Shown here piece by piece: positions 16,516-23,570 of a stretch of DNA of 31,192 bases. This DNA is from a virus, in IMG/VR virus record IMGVR_UViG_3300029448_008211, positions 1-31,192 of that record; one strand, 5' to 3'. Numbering within the stretch: the stretch's first letter is position 1; every line of letters starts with the position of its first letter. A model generated the notes under the pieces. The model was not told where the DNA came from. It saw nothing but the letters and a program-made list of their open reading frames with translations, and did no database searches. The position numbers and the translations under genes are program-made.

Positions 16516-17274
16516 ATCCATCCACTTGATGTCATCACGTTGACCTGATATCCATCTCTGTAGGTCAGCGTATATGCCTGACTCGATGTTAGGCTGGTCG
16601 AAGTACCATCTAAGGAAAACATTGCCACGAAGATTCTCTTTGCGATTTATGAAATAGAAGTTTGTGCCGGGGAATTTCCTGAATATCTGTCTGAGCTGGT
16701 ACATCCACTCAAATTTTAGATATGCCTTCATGCTCATCCTGGAAGGATAGTTTATGGTGTTTTTGTAAATGTTGTTCTGTTCTCTGCTGGTTTGGCCTTG
16801 TGTGTCAGGGTTGCTATCAAGTTCCCATTGTTTGGCACCCAGGATATCGAAAGCCATTATTACTATGTTCTTGACACCTGATTCTGCCGCCATCAGCACT
16901 GCTGAACAACCGCTACCTCTGGCCAGTGAGAAATCTAGCGTTTTGATCTGGCCCGCTTTTTTGACGTCACCTCCCCTCCAGATCCTGTATAGTTTTAGGC
17001 CCTGCGGACAGTCGTGTTCACTGTCCCCATCAATAATGTAGTTCCATTTTGACACGTCGTCTATACCGTGTATCATGGGAGATTCTTTTCCGTTGTTGTG
17101 CCATTTCGTAAGTTCCTCATACATGGGTGGATTGACGGAGACAACGTGGTCACACAATTTAGGATGATCCCTGTAAATGGCGTTACACCCATATATCACA
17201 CCGTGCCCTTTCAATTTCTCTATTGGAAATATATTTCTTGATTCACCATTGCCTATTATGAAAGCAGTATCCAT
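16510..17274 (-). CDS. GNGESR-type Rossmann-like protein, copy 1 (possible glycan-related transferase)
   Basis: A 254-residue protein starting at the ATG that overlaps the IscA-like stop (TAATG at 17272-17276). The N-terminus has AFIIGNGESRN (about 4-14), then YGCNAIYRDHP and a DHVVSVN strand, followed by a long C-terminal region with LARGSGCSAV and VIMAFDILG. The same order (IGNGESR, GCNALFRDH, then a VGMDLWG strand) occurs in the gene at 21257, so the two are paralogues. The glycine-rich N-terminal loop recalls DUF115/MptE-like proteins and GT42 sialyltransferases, whose N-terminal Rossmann fold binds a nucleotide-sugar. That link is by eye only. With the adjacent glycosyltransferase it suggests surface-glycan or DNA/protein glycosylation. 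Confidence 0.68.
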   Translation of the reverse strand: MDTAFIIGNGESRNIFPIEKLKGHGVIYGCNAIYRDHPKLCDHVVSVNPPMYEELTKWHNNGKESPMIHGIDDVSKWNYIIDGDSEHDCPQGLKLYRIWRGGDVKKAGQIKTLDFSLARGSGCSAVLMAAESGVKNIVIMAFDILGAKQWELDSNPDTQGQTSREQNNIYKNTINYPSRMSMKAYLKFEWMYQLRQIFRKFPGTNFYFINRKENLRGNVFLRWYFDQPNIESGIYADLQRWISGQRDDIKWMDL

Positions 17275-17609
17275 TATACGCCAAATGACTCTCCGCAACC
17301 ACATGAGCTAGAGCTGTTTGGATTGCTTATCTCAAACTGAGATCCAAATGTTTCTTCTATCCAGTCGATTTTGGTTCCTGCCACGTAGAGCATGGAAGTT
17401 TCATCCACAACAAACCTACCTGTGTGCCAGTCTTCCAAATGATCATTCTCAGTAACATTATCTTTGGTGTCCGCGAATCCCCACTCGTATTTGAATCCTG
17501 CACAACCGCCACCTTGAACTGCCAGGCTAACTGCATATTTGCCGGGATTCTTTTCCAGTAATTTCTCGATTTGGTTCTTTGCTTCGTCTGTGATTTCAAA
17601 TAGTTTCAT
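17274..17609 (-). CDS. IscA/ErpA-type (HesB family) iron-sulfur cluster protein
   Basis: A 111-residue A-type Fe-S carrier. The three metal-binding cysteines are in place: Cys36 in QGGGCAGFKYEW and Cys103/Cys105 in SSCGCGESF near the end. The start at 17609 (MKLFEITDEA) matches family length; the longer frame upstream adds an unrelated tail. Host homologues deliver 2Fe-2S or 4Fe-4S clusters to apo-enzymes. Phage versions are known in marine myoviruses and may feed Fe-S enzymes during infection. The radical SAM protein in this window is one possible client. No scaffold (IscU), desulfurase or ferredoxin is visible, so it would rely on host sulfur donors. Its stop codon overlaps the next start. 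Confidence 0.9.
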   Translation of the reverse strand: MKLFEITDEAKNQIEKLLEKNPGKYAVSLAVQGGGCAGFKYEWGFADTKDNVTENDHLEDWHTGRFVVDETSMLYVAGTKIDWIEETFGSQFEISNPNSSSSCGCGESFGV

Positions 17610-17617
17610 ACTATTAA

Positions 17618-17935
17618 TTATCTGTCCTTTCGTCCGCTGTTTTGTATTCCAACCGACATCCAAAATTTTGTTGCGTCTAGTCTACGTTCAAAGCTCATGT
17701 ATGCATTTTGATCTTCCCAATGGTTCTTTGGATTTTCTATCTCTCCTGCAGGTTCAAACCACCAACCCCATTTCCCTTCACAGTTTCTCTCACACCAATC
17801 TATGCAATCTCCCATTATGCCATTACTGTTCATGTCTATGTTGTACTCGAATCTCTGCATGTATCCACAGTCTTCCGGTATGTTGTCAGACCTAGGATTA
17901 ATTTTTTTGATCTTGACTTGTCCGTACATTGACAT
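17618..17935 (-). CDS. Small Cys/Trp-rich protein, unknown function
   Basis: A 105-residue soluble protein. The start at 17935 lies on the stop of the glycosyltransferase gene (TAATG), which argues for translational coupling; the longer frame beginning at 17959 would overlap that gene by 25 bases. Four cysteines are visible (EDCGYM, GDCIDWCERNCEG), and GKWGWWFEPAG around 56-66 is followed by an aromatic-rich tail with FERRLDATKFW. I believe similar proteins occur in cyanomyoviruses as conserved hypotheticals. The C-x-x-x-W-C-x-x-x-C run could bind metal or form disulfides. Its position between glycosyltransferase and IscA gives no clear functional hint. Confidence 0.68.
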   Translation of the reverse strand: MSMYGQVKIKKINPRSDNIPEDCGYMQRFEYNIDMNSNGIMGDCIDWCERNCEGKWGWWFEPAGEIENPKNHWEDQNAYMSFERRLDATKFWMSVGIQNSGRKDR

Positions 17936-18633
17936 TATTTCCAATTCCTTATGACCCATTCATCAGCACACTCCATCGGGTTTGGTTGTCCATGGAAAAC
18001 AGCAACCCTGTTTCCTGGCTGTACTTTAGCAGGCGTCCTGAAATATTTCTTGCCTTCTTTGTTAAGCAATTTTGTATCTTTGAACCCCACCATCTCCCAT
18101 TTGTATGATCTTATCCATTCATCCGGCCACCAATTTATATCATTCTTACCGGCTTTCATAATCCAATCTTGGTCTCCGTGGTTCTCACGCATTATTTGGG
18201 TCGACCGGGTCTGAAAGTCTTCCCACAAATGATCCATGGTGCCTGTCTCCCAACGCATGACGCTTGAATTAGACTGTTTCCAGTCCTTGACCCTACATCT
18301 GTTGAAGTCTCTGATAATGTTGAACTTCCCATGATTGTAAGTGAATAACGGGTCAATGTTTTCAAAAATCACAACGTCAAGATCAAAAAACAGAATGTTC
18401 CCCTTCAAAGGCATGTCTGGGGAGAACATCCACAGTTTGCTCCACCAGGATGTAATCCCTGGAGCACTTGGCAACTGTACAACGTTGATATCTGAATCCA
18501 AACCTTTAGGATCGTCTGTTAAGCAATGGAACTGATATGGCACTGTCGTGTGCCTGGATACCATACTTTTAAGGATGTTTGCATATATGGATGGATACTT
18601 ACTCCCCCACTTAACGCAGACTACGTGATTCAT
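17935..18633 (-). CDS. Phage-type glycosyltransferase (DxD family)
   Basis: A 232-residue protein with the features of a GT-A fold transferase: an N-terminal VVCVKWGSKYPS strand-helix, TSWWSKLWMF at about 61-70, and ILFFDLDVVIF at 80-90 containing the DLD motif (Asp84, Asp86) that binds the metal and nucleotide-sugar. SSVMRWETG and GDQDWIM follow, and FHGQPNP lies near the C-terminus with a candidate metal-binding His. Donor and acceptor cannot be told. It has no membrane segment, so it acts in the cytoplasm, perhaps on surface-glycan precursors, modified DNA or virion proteins. It overlaps the upstream 398-residue gene by 23 bases and the downstream small gene by one base. Confidence 0.82.
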   Translation of the reverse strand: MNHVVCVKWGSKYPSIYANILKSMVSRHTTVPYQFHCLTDDPKGLDSDINVVQLPSAPGITSWWSKLWMFSPDMPLKGNILFFDLDVVIFENIDPLFTYNHGKFNIIRDFNRCRVKDWKQSNSSVMRWETGTMDHLWEDFQTRSTQIMRENHGDQDWIMKAGKNDINWWPDEWIRSYKWEMVGFKDTKLLNKEGKKYFRTPAKVQPGNRVAVFHGQPNPMECADEWVIRNWK

Positions 18634-19807
18634 ACCCTTGCTTCAGCCCTTTCATTTGTATCTGTTTCCAATCAACGTCATCTAGCGTGTAGGGATAGTC
18701 ACACTCCACCGATGGGCCAGTGATTGTTCTTATGCTTGTGATATTTAAATTATCAGTCATCACTGTGTGAATTTTATGTATAGAAGCGTCAGTTCCAAAT
18801 GTTCTCTGTAAGTCCACCTGTCCTATTTTAATGTAACCTAAACTTAATTTTGAATCCTCCCAATCATATCCATTTGCTTCCAACCATTTCCTGTAGTCAT
18901 TCATCTCTTGTTTCTTGAAATCGTGTTGTTCCTCTGTGATCGTTTGTCCCCACTCCACGTCAAACTCCCCAGAATAATACTTCTGATGATTTATTTCGGA
19001 GCATAAAGCATCTGTCATTTTTGGAGCGTGTTCGTCCCTGAAGACTTCATAAAGTGTTTTACCCACTTGAGACCAGTGCAGGTAAACCCCACCTAGCTCT
19101 CTATCATATCTGTTTTCTTTGAACAGTTGAAGATCCTCTTCATGGAGATCATGTCTGGGAGCGTTAAGGAAAGTTGTAATCTGAGAAGGTCGCATCCACT
19201 CTGGGTCAACTATTTTATCACGATCTGCCATAACCCATCCTTCTATTTCATGACAGATGTTGTTCAATTGCCTGATCGCATACTTTGTTTCGAGATCCGA
19301 CTGCTTGTAAAACTCAGACAGTTGCCATGCAGTGCCTTGAAGTTCCTCAAAGTACCTGTGTAGAAGATTACAACTCTCGTGTTTCAGTCTCTTGCCTGGA
19401 GTTACACTTTCGTCCCCATTGACGGCCTTACCTATAGGCAGGCTACTGCTGTACTGGAAATCATCTACTGTGAATGGGTGTATATTTTCGTAAGGAGGTG
19501 TAAATGTAAAAGAGTTAATTTTAGCAATGTTAGAATTTAATTCTGCCACTAGATAGTTAAGGTCTCTTTTTGAATCTGCAAATCCCAGGAAACAGAAGTT
19601 CTTTTCCAGTATCCTCTCTTGTTTGAGGTTATCCTTGAGTGCCTCCAACCACCTTTGTCCCAACGGAGTGTCGTAGACCTGGAAGTAGTAGGCCCTGTCT
19701 ATGAGGCCTACCCTAACCATATCATGAATAAATTTAGTCTTTTCTGTAGATGGCACTATTGGCTCCGTGTTCCATACATTCCACGCTGTCCACGAAACAT
19801 CTGCCAT
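18611..19807 (-). CDS. Conserved hypothetical protein, 398 aa
   Basis: A large soluble protein that I do not recognise. It has no obvious catalytic signature. Notable patches are GLIDRAYYFQVYDTPLGQRW at about 34-53, NFTF/TFTPPYENIHPFTVDD, an E-H-E-rich helical middle (LLHRYFEELQG), and LGGVYLHWSQVGKTLYEVF near 240. The ATG at 19807 puts its first 74 bases inside the QueD-like gene; GAGAAA lies about 9 bases before it. An internal ATG at 19720, 13 bases after the QueD stop, is a simpler alternative start that would remove 29 residues. The 3' end overlaps the glycosyltransferase by 23 bases. Operon membership suggests a role with those genes, but nothing more. Confidence 0.7.
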   Translation of the reverse strand: MADVSWTAWNVWNTEPIVPSTEKTKFIHDMVRVGLIDRAYYFQVYDTPLGQRWLEALKDNLKQERILEKNFCFLGFADSKRDLNYLVAELNSNIAKINSFTFTPPYENIHPFTVDDFQYSSSLPIGKAVNGDESVTPGKRLKHESCNLLHRYFEELQGTAWQLSEFYKQSDLETKYAIRQLNNICHEIEGWVMADRDKIVDPEWMRPSQITTFLNAPRHDLHEEDLQLFKENRYDRELGGVYLHWSQVGKTLYEVFRDEHAPKMTDALCSEINHQKYYSGEFDVEWGQTITEEQHDFKKQEMNDYRKWLEANGYDWEDSKLSLGYIKIGQVDLQRTFGTDASIHKIHTVMTDNLNITSIRTITGPSVECDYPYTLDDVDWKQIQMKGLKQGYESRSLR

Positions 19808-20183
19808 CAGTTTTTTCTCGGATTAACTTGTCGGCGAAATCAAATGCATGTTTGGCGAACATCTCAGCACCGACACCATCAAATATTCTTATCTCGGCTA
19901 GATCAAGTTGTTCAAACTCTTTGAATTTCTCCATGTGTGGGTCATTCTTGTCTAGTGCAAGTTTGTGGTCGAAGTGATCTTCGAGCCAGGCCTTAATGGG
20001 TTTGAGTCCACCAAAGTCCACAGCCCAGTTCTTGTTGTCTAGGTCCTTGCAACCAAATGTGAATTTGAATGCCAGGCTGTATCCGTGTAGTAGATGGCAG
20101 TGCGAGTGATCTGCGTTGGGTTGTCTGAACACCGCAGATAGTCCTATGTTGTGTCCGTATGTTTTAGTTGAGTAGTAAGTCAT
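19734..20183 (-). CDS. QueD/6-pyruvoyl-tetrahydropterin synthase-like protein (variant zinc site)
   Basis: A 149-residue T-fold protein. Canonical QueD converts dihydroneopterin triphosphate to carboxy-tetrahydropterin, an early step towards queuosine and 7-deazaguanine bases. Family elements are present: HCHLLHGYS with the catalytic-type Cys29, VDFGGLK at 55-61, FDHKLALD, and ECMEHGANSAIY with the pterin-anchoring Glu. Two of the three usual zinc histidines are changed by my alignment: A-A-H becomes A-V-F19, and H-G-H becomes H-G-Y35. Nearby His26, His28 and His30 might substitute. I recall a similar variant group in marine bacteria and phages. QueC, QueE and FolE are not in the window. The start has AGGAGAAA upstream. 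Confidence 0.82.
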   Translation of the reverse strand: MTYYSTKTYGHNIGLSAVFRQPNADHSHCHLLHGYSLAFKFTFGCKDLDNKNWAVDFGGLKPIKAWLEDHFDHKLALDKNDPHMEKFKEFEQLDLAEIRIFDGVGAEMFAKHAFDFADKLIREKTDGRCFVDSVECMEHGANSAIYRKD

Positions 20184-20252
20184 CGTTTCTCCTAGTTTTG
20201 ATGACTTGCAGAGTGTTTATAGAGGGTTGAAAGTCTTGAGTCCTCTTGATCA

Positions 20253-20507
20253 TCAGTTGAGCTTTTTGTTCATCTTCTGATCCATGTCCAACTGAAACGC
20301 TGTGTCTCTGATGCGATCTGTTAGGTCATTTGGTATATTTAACTCACCGTCTATGATGCTTTTCAAAAAATGTACTAACACAGTAAACTCGGGTCTGTTG
20401 GAAACTGTCTCTGGATCTATACCATTGGTCTCCATGGCATTCAGCAGAGCCTCAGATGTGTCCACCAATGCTTTCATTCCTTTGTTGTGTTTGTCAAAGT
20501 GGGCCAT
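20253..20507 (-). CDS. Small helical protein, unknown function
   Basis: An 84-residue protein with mostly helical character: an N-terminal basic stretch (HFDKHNKGMKAL), a middle amphipathic helix with EFTVLVHFLKSIIDGE at about 40-55, and a polar C-terminus ending KMNKKLN. No cysteines, membrane segment or catalytic motif. Its ATG overlaps the stop of the LSm-like gene (TAATG at 20505-20509), so the two are probably co-translated from the perfect promoter at 20819-20846. I do not recognise it. Confidence 0.65.
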   Translation of the reverse strand: MAHFDKHNKGMKALVDTSEALLNAMETNGIDPETVSNRPEFTVLVHFLKSIIDGELNIPNDLTDRIRDTAFQLDMDQKMNKKLN

Positions 20508-20812
20508 TATACAATAATCTTAGGCTTCTCAGGAGTTTTTATAGTCTGGAATACTCTTTTATATTCTTCCTGTATCTTTGATGTAACAACAGATATACAC
20601 TGTATCTTGTCTTTTGCTATTGTAATCTCTTTATCTTGATCGGCTGTTGAGAAAAATGTTCCAAAGGCCAGCCCCTGTGGACCTTGCATTAGCGTCAACG
20701 CTTTTTTAATTTCGATTGTTGTCTCGGTTTGTGATTGCAGAGTGGAGATTACTTCTTCACCGTGCATTAATTTAAGAGTGATAAGATCTCCATCTTTATA
20801 TTTTTCAAACAT
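20507..20812 (-). CDS. LSm/Hfq-like small beta-barrel phage protein
   Basis: A 101-residue protein whose first ~60 residues look like an Sm fold: KDGDLITLKLMHGEEVISTL (6-25) is the classic Sm1-type strand pair with a Gly-Glu turn. A second TTIEIKKALTL strand pair follows, then DKEITIAKDKIQCISV as a third. The C-terminal tail is helical (IQEEYKRVFQT). I recall similar small proteins in marine T4-like phages. Sm proteins bind RNA as rings; here RNA binding is an inference and no Hfq-specific residues are evident. It is expressed from a perfect sigma70-type site that ends on its ATG, so it is probably made early. Confidence 0.6.
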   Translation of the reverse strand: MFEKYKDGDLITLKLMHGEEVISTLQSQTETTIEIKKALTLMQGPQGLAFGTFFSTADQDKEITIAKDKIQCISVVTSKIQEEYKRVFQTIKTPEKPKIIV

Positions 20813-20818
20813 ATTCTT

Positions 20819-20846
20819 ATTATAAACTATCCTATTAGTTTGTCAA
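20819..20846 (-). promoter_or_regulatory. Perfect-consensus sigma70 promoter of the LSm-like gene
   Basis: TTGACA at 20841-20846, 16-base spacer, TATAAT at 20819-20824. The predicted start falls on the A of the ATG at 20812, so the transcript would be leaderless. The -35 lies inside the last codons of the DNA glycosylase gene. No Shine-Dalgarno site. Confidence 0.85.
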
Positions 20847-21237
20847 TGTATTTTTTTAATTCTTTGTCTTGCACATTGGGTGGAATACGATTAAAGAAAA
20901 ATAACTGGTAACTGTCTGAGCCATACTTTCCTATTCCGTGCAGGTGCTTGGCGTCCTTGCCATCCCAGTCGATATACTGCTCAGTCATCTTCCTAATTCT
21001 TTTTGATCTCACTTCCCACATGCCCAAAGGTTTAAGCATTTGTTGTTGTGTTGCTAACCTGCCACGTAGATATGCCCTGGGGTTTGGATATCTCTTGAAA
21101 AGTTTTGGTAAAATTATTTTAACATGTTTCCTATAGGTTAGATTCAAACACATAACACCCACCATGTGTTTCCATCTTTTGTAAGGTGCCTTAATTTGTT
21201 CTTGCACCATTAGGTCATCGACCATGCTCTTTGTCAT
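20827..21237 (-). CDS. MBD4-like helix-hairpin-helix DNA glycosylase
   Basis: A 136-residue protein equivalent to the catalytic domain of MBD4, which removes thymine or uracil mispaired with guanine. The match is strongest at the hairpin, LHGIGKYGSDSY (99-110), against vertebrate LHGIGKYGNDSY. It continues to VQDKELKKY, where Asp124 lines up with the catalytic Asp of MBD4 (in the P-E-D-H-K-L-N-K-Y segment). The N-terminal part is a helical bundle with the VGVMCLNLTYRK segment. There is no methyl-CpG-binding domain and no iron-sulfur cluster loop of the EndoIII type. Its likely role is repair of deaminated bases in phage or host DNA. It is read from its own perfect promoter. Confidence 0.83.
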   Translation of the reverse strand: MTKSMVDDLMVQEQIKAPYKRWKHMVGVMCLNLTYRKHVKIILPKLFKRYPNPRAYLRGRLATQQQMLKPLGMWEVRSKRIRKMTEQYIDWDGKDAKHLHGIGKYGSDSYQLFFFNRIPPNVQDKELKKYIDKLIG

Positions 21238-21243
21238 GCTATA

Positions 21244-21271
21244 ATTATATTTGGAATTATGATTTTGTCAA
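21244..21271 (-). promoter_or_regulatory. Perfect-consensus sigma70 promoter of the DNA glycosylase gene
   Basis: TTGACA at 21266-21271, 16-base spacer, TATAAT at 21244-21249. The predicted start is at the A of the ATG (21237), hence leaderless. The -35 overlaps the 3' end of the GNGESR copy 2 gene. No Shine-Dalgarno site. Confidence 0.85.
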
Positions 21272-21898
21272 CTGTTTGTTGATCCACTTTGCTAGGCCTT
21301 GGTACGTGTCCTGGAAAACATTTTTATTTTCCTTCCATTCGTCTGGCATCTTCCAGTCTGGTTCATTTACTACGATCCATCGGCATTCAGAATTTTCAAA
21401 CAGCTTGTTAAATTGGTAAATCCAATACGATGGATCCACCGGTCTTTTTATATAGGTATAACCTGTCGTTCCTTTGTAAATGTTGTTAACATTTTCCGGT
21501 TTACGTTCCTTACCCAATCCCCACAGATCCATACCAACGAGGAATATTGCTTTAGGTTTGAAACTCATTGCGACCAGTGCCGCAAATTGCCCCGTGCCCC
21601 AGTGGAAAGGGTCGTCTTGTCTTTTGTCACCTTGGTATGGTAAGTCAGGTACACATTTGACGTTAGGCCAATATGCAAACTGCTTGTACCATTTGTCTCT
21701 GGTGAACACAGTTGTATTTTTACCAACTGTGTTTGCGGCCTCCTGACACATATGCCTATCAGCACAAACAACATATTCTAGATTATGATCGCGAAACAGT
21801 GCATTACAACCCACCATGGTAGTAACGGTTTTTAAAGGAGTAATATCAAATCCACGTCTACTCTCACCGTTTCCTATCACGCTTACAAACTTGGTCAT
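21257..21898 (-). CDS. GNGESR-type Rossmann-like protein, copy 2
   Basis: A 213-residue paralogue of the protein at 16510. The start at 21898 (MTKFVSVIGNGESRRG) is chosen to match copy 1; the longer frame begins 21 bases upstream. Shared features are VIGNGESR at about 7-14, VGCNALFRDHN, YVVCADRHM, then GTGQFAALVAM and AIFLVGMDLWGLG, with an N-N-I-Y-K-G segment that also exists in copy 1 (NNIYKNT). Both may bind a nucleotide or nucleotide-sugar in the N-terminal loop. The C-terminal third has many Trp residues (EPDWKMPDEWKENKN). A role in glycan synthesis is an inference from copy 1's neighbours. The two copies are about 4 kb apart, not tandem. Confidence 0.68.
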   Translation of the reverse strand: MTKFVSVIGNGESRRGFDITPLKTVTTMVGCNALFRDHNLEYVVCADRHMCQEAANTVGKNTTVFTRDKWYKQFAYWPNVKCVPDLPYQGDKRQDDPFHWGTGQFAALVAMSFKPKAIFLVGMDLWGLGKERKPENVNNIYKGTTGYTYIKRPVDPSYWIYQFNKLFENSECRWIVVNEPDWKMPDEWKENKNVFQDTYQGLAKWINKQLTKS

Positions 21899-21980
21899 AA
21901 TATACTTTAAACACCTCATTAGACTGCTTTAGAGCTACGTACACGCATGGTAAAAGCATTGCTGGAGCAGTTATTTGTTC

Positions 21981-21987
21981 TATTTAT
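21981..21987 (-). promoter_or_regulatory. T4-late-like box between the radical SAM and GNGESR genes
   Basis: ATAAATA overlaps the stop codon of the radical SAM gene and is 82 bases upstream of the ATG at 21898. The ~88 bases between the genes (21899-21986) contain no convincing terminator, tRNA or start signal apart from this box. Confidence 0.45.
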
Positions 21988-23024
21988 TAACCGGAGAAAT
22001 CTGGGAAGAATTTGGTGCTTATTTTTCTTTGTTTGGAAATAGTTTTGTTTATGCTCCAGCCTTTTGTTGAGATACCGGCCCTATTGCAGTTGTTACAAAT
22101 TAATTTCATCTTTCCATCAGAATATTCCTGATCGTATATGAGCTGATGTTGTTTGGTAAGATTCGCCCATACACCCTCCACGCCTATTTCAAACACATTA
22201 CCAAAATCCACCTTTTCCTTGGGAAAGTTTCGATCATATGACATGTCACAACACAGTGCGGCTCTTCCACTGACCATTACTTCAAGTCTGTTTAGAATTT
22301 TTCCTGGTGTAAGGTCGCAACCATTTACAAAGCCAGCTTTTGATGGCTTCCAACTACTAGACTTTGCCCACACGTCATCTCCTGTGCCCAACCTGTTGCT
22401 GATCCAATTGGATTGTCCTCTGGCCTTACCTGGAGGAACTAGTTTTTCTTGGTATTCTCTTATCACTTCATGGTGTGGCATTTCCTGTTTCTTGTCCTTG
22501 ATTTGCACATCAAGTAACATAGATATATCAGGGTAATTGTTTTTTAGGAATTCCAAACTGTGTAAGGTTTTCTCTTTGCTGATTCCCATTTGTTCTTGTA
22601 CTGCCTCTGCTGTGAATCCTATCACTGATACAAATATCTTGTTTAAGGTGTGTATGTACTTCTGTAAAATGTCGCACTGTCTTTTCTTGAATGAAATTGC
22701 ATTCGTAGTGAGCCCGACCCTTAGTCCGTGTTTGTCTGCTAGTTCTAACACTGTCTCTAGATGTGGATTTACCAATGGGTCGGAATATCTCCAGGGTAAG
22801 ATTGCGGCATTCTTGTGTTTCACACCGTATTTGTCCAGTTGGGCTACCCAATCTTCAATCAAAGTTGTGATCTGATCACTAGACATTTTTTGTGTTATAA
22901 AGCTCTTGTCTGCACTAAATTCTGTATACGGGCAACAGAAACACTTTGCATTACAAAGGTTAATTGGTTCAAATGCAAGAGCCAACGGGACAGGGGAATA
23001 CCATAATTTTTTAGAAGGATTCAT
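21987..23024 (-). CDS. Radical SAM protein with SPASM-like C-terminus
   Basis: A 345-residue enzyme. Cys24, Cys28 and Cys31 in LCNAKCFCCPY form the CxxxCxxC site for the radical-generating 4Fe-4S cluster, followed by ILPWRYSDPLVNP and VGLTTNAISF, which fit the TIM-barrel strands. The C-terminal third has GCDLTPGK, ALCCDMSYD, FGNVFE and ICNNCNRAG. These cysteines are spaced like the auxiliary clusters of SPASM proteins such as those acting on peptides or sugars. It is not a QueE, whose motif and length differ. The substrate is unknown. An in-window Fe-S carrier (17274) could help load clusters. The start has no clear Shine-Dalgarno site; the preceding gene ends 28 bases upstream. Confidence 0.85.
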   Translation of the reverse strand: MNPSKKLWYSPVPLALAFEPINLCNAKCFCCPYTEFSADKSFITQKMSSDQITTLIEDWVAQLDKYGVKHKNAAILPWRYSDPLVNPHLETVLELADKHGLRVGLTTNAISFKKRQCDILQKYIHTLNKIFVSVIGFTAEAVQEQMGISKEKTLHSLEFLKNNYPDISMLLDVQIKDKKQEMPHHEVIREYQEKLVPPGKARGQSNWISNRLGTGDDVWAKSSSWKPSKAGFVNGCDLTPGKILNRLEVMVSGRAALCCDMSYDRNFPKEKVDFGNVFEIGVEGVWANLTKQHQLIYDQEYSDGKMKLICNNCNRAGISTKGWSINKTISKQRKISTKFFPDFSG

Positions 23025-23052
23025 TTACAGTAATTATCTGTAAATCGATAAA

Positions 23053-23307
23053 TTATCTTTGATAGTCCTCAAGCCATTTTTCTAAATCTACGCCGTTAAG
23101 AGGCTCTTTGGTCAACCACTCCTGTTTGCCATGGGTCATCTGCCATTTGCCACTTCCCATTTGGTGTGATTTTTTTGGTTCTTCTATGTTCCTGCCGACC
23201 ATGTATCTACGTGTGCCTGGCCCATATGGTGCTATCTCTGTGTGGATGACTATCAAGCCAAGTTGCTCTATAATCTCCAACATTTTGTCTTTGTGATTTT
23301 TTTTCAT
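23053..23307 (-). CDS. Small basic protein, unknown function
   Basis: An 84-residue protein. The start at 23307 (MKKNHKDKMLEIIEQLG) is preferred because its ATG overlaps the stop of the preceding gene as ATGA; the longer frame at 23352 would overlap that gene by 49 bases. A helix, an IVIHTEIAPYG beta segment, a GPGTRRYMVGRN turn and a WLEDYQR end are visible. It has no cysteines or membrane segment. It is the last gene of the DexA-HIT group. Function not recognised; the sequence pattern is compatible with a small nucleic-acid-binding protein. Confidence 0.65.
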   Translation of the reverse strand: MKKNHKDKMLEIIEQLGLIVIHTEIAPYGPGTRRYMVGRNIEEPKKSHQMGSGKWQMTHGKQEWLTKEPLNGVDLEKWLEDYQR

Positions 23308-23570
23308 TTTGCTCCCATAATCAGATGCCATACTGTCTTGTAGTGTTTCCATGCTTTGCCAAGTGCAGGATATTTTCTCCTCATCTTGACAGCATACTCA
23401 TCTACCATTTCGTATTCATCAGAGACAGTGTCTATGTCTTTCGCGTACTGGGTCTTTGATACAAGTCTGCCACGAGTGCCGTCCTTTTTCTGGACGTAAA
23501 CAGTTTCGCCGCCATCTGGAGATATGTAGATTTCGTTTCTTTGTTTTTTCAACTTAATTTTTCTTTTCAT
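23304..23570 (-). CDS. Small basic protein, unknown function
   Basis: An 88-residue lysine-rich protein (MKRKIKLKKQRNEIYISPDG at the N-terminus), followed by YVQKKDGTRGRLVSKTQYA, an acidic stretch (DIDTVSDEYEMVDEY) and a helical C-terminus ending HLIMGAK. Its ATG lies on the stop of the HIT gene (TAATG) and its own stop overlaps the next start (ATGA), so it sits inside a tightly coupled group. Not recognised. Confidence 0.66.
   Translation of the reverse strand: MKRKIKLKKQRNEIYISPDGGETVYVQKKDGTRGRLVSKTQYAKDIDTVSDEYEMVDEYAVKMRRKYPALGKAWKHYKTVWHLIMGAK

Noticed and set aside
21899-21986. A tRNA or structured RNA in the gap before the GNGESR copy 2 gene
   Set aside because: No cloverleaf, T-loop or CCA end can be drawn; only a very short TGCT/AGCA stem is visible.
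21987-23024. Radical SAM gene as QueE, completing a deazaguanine pathway with the QueD-like gene
   Set aside because: The cysteine spacing is ordinary CxxxCxxC, the protein is 345 residues and has a SPASM-like C-terminus; QueE is smaller with a different cluster loop.
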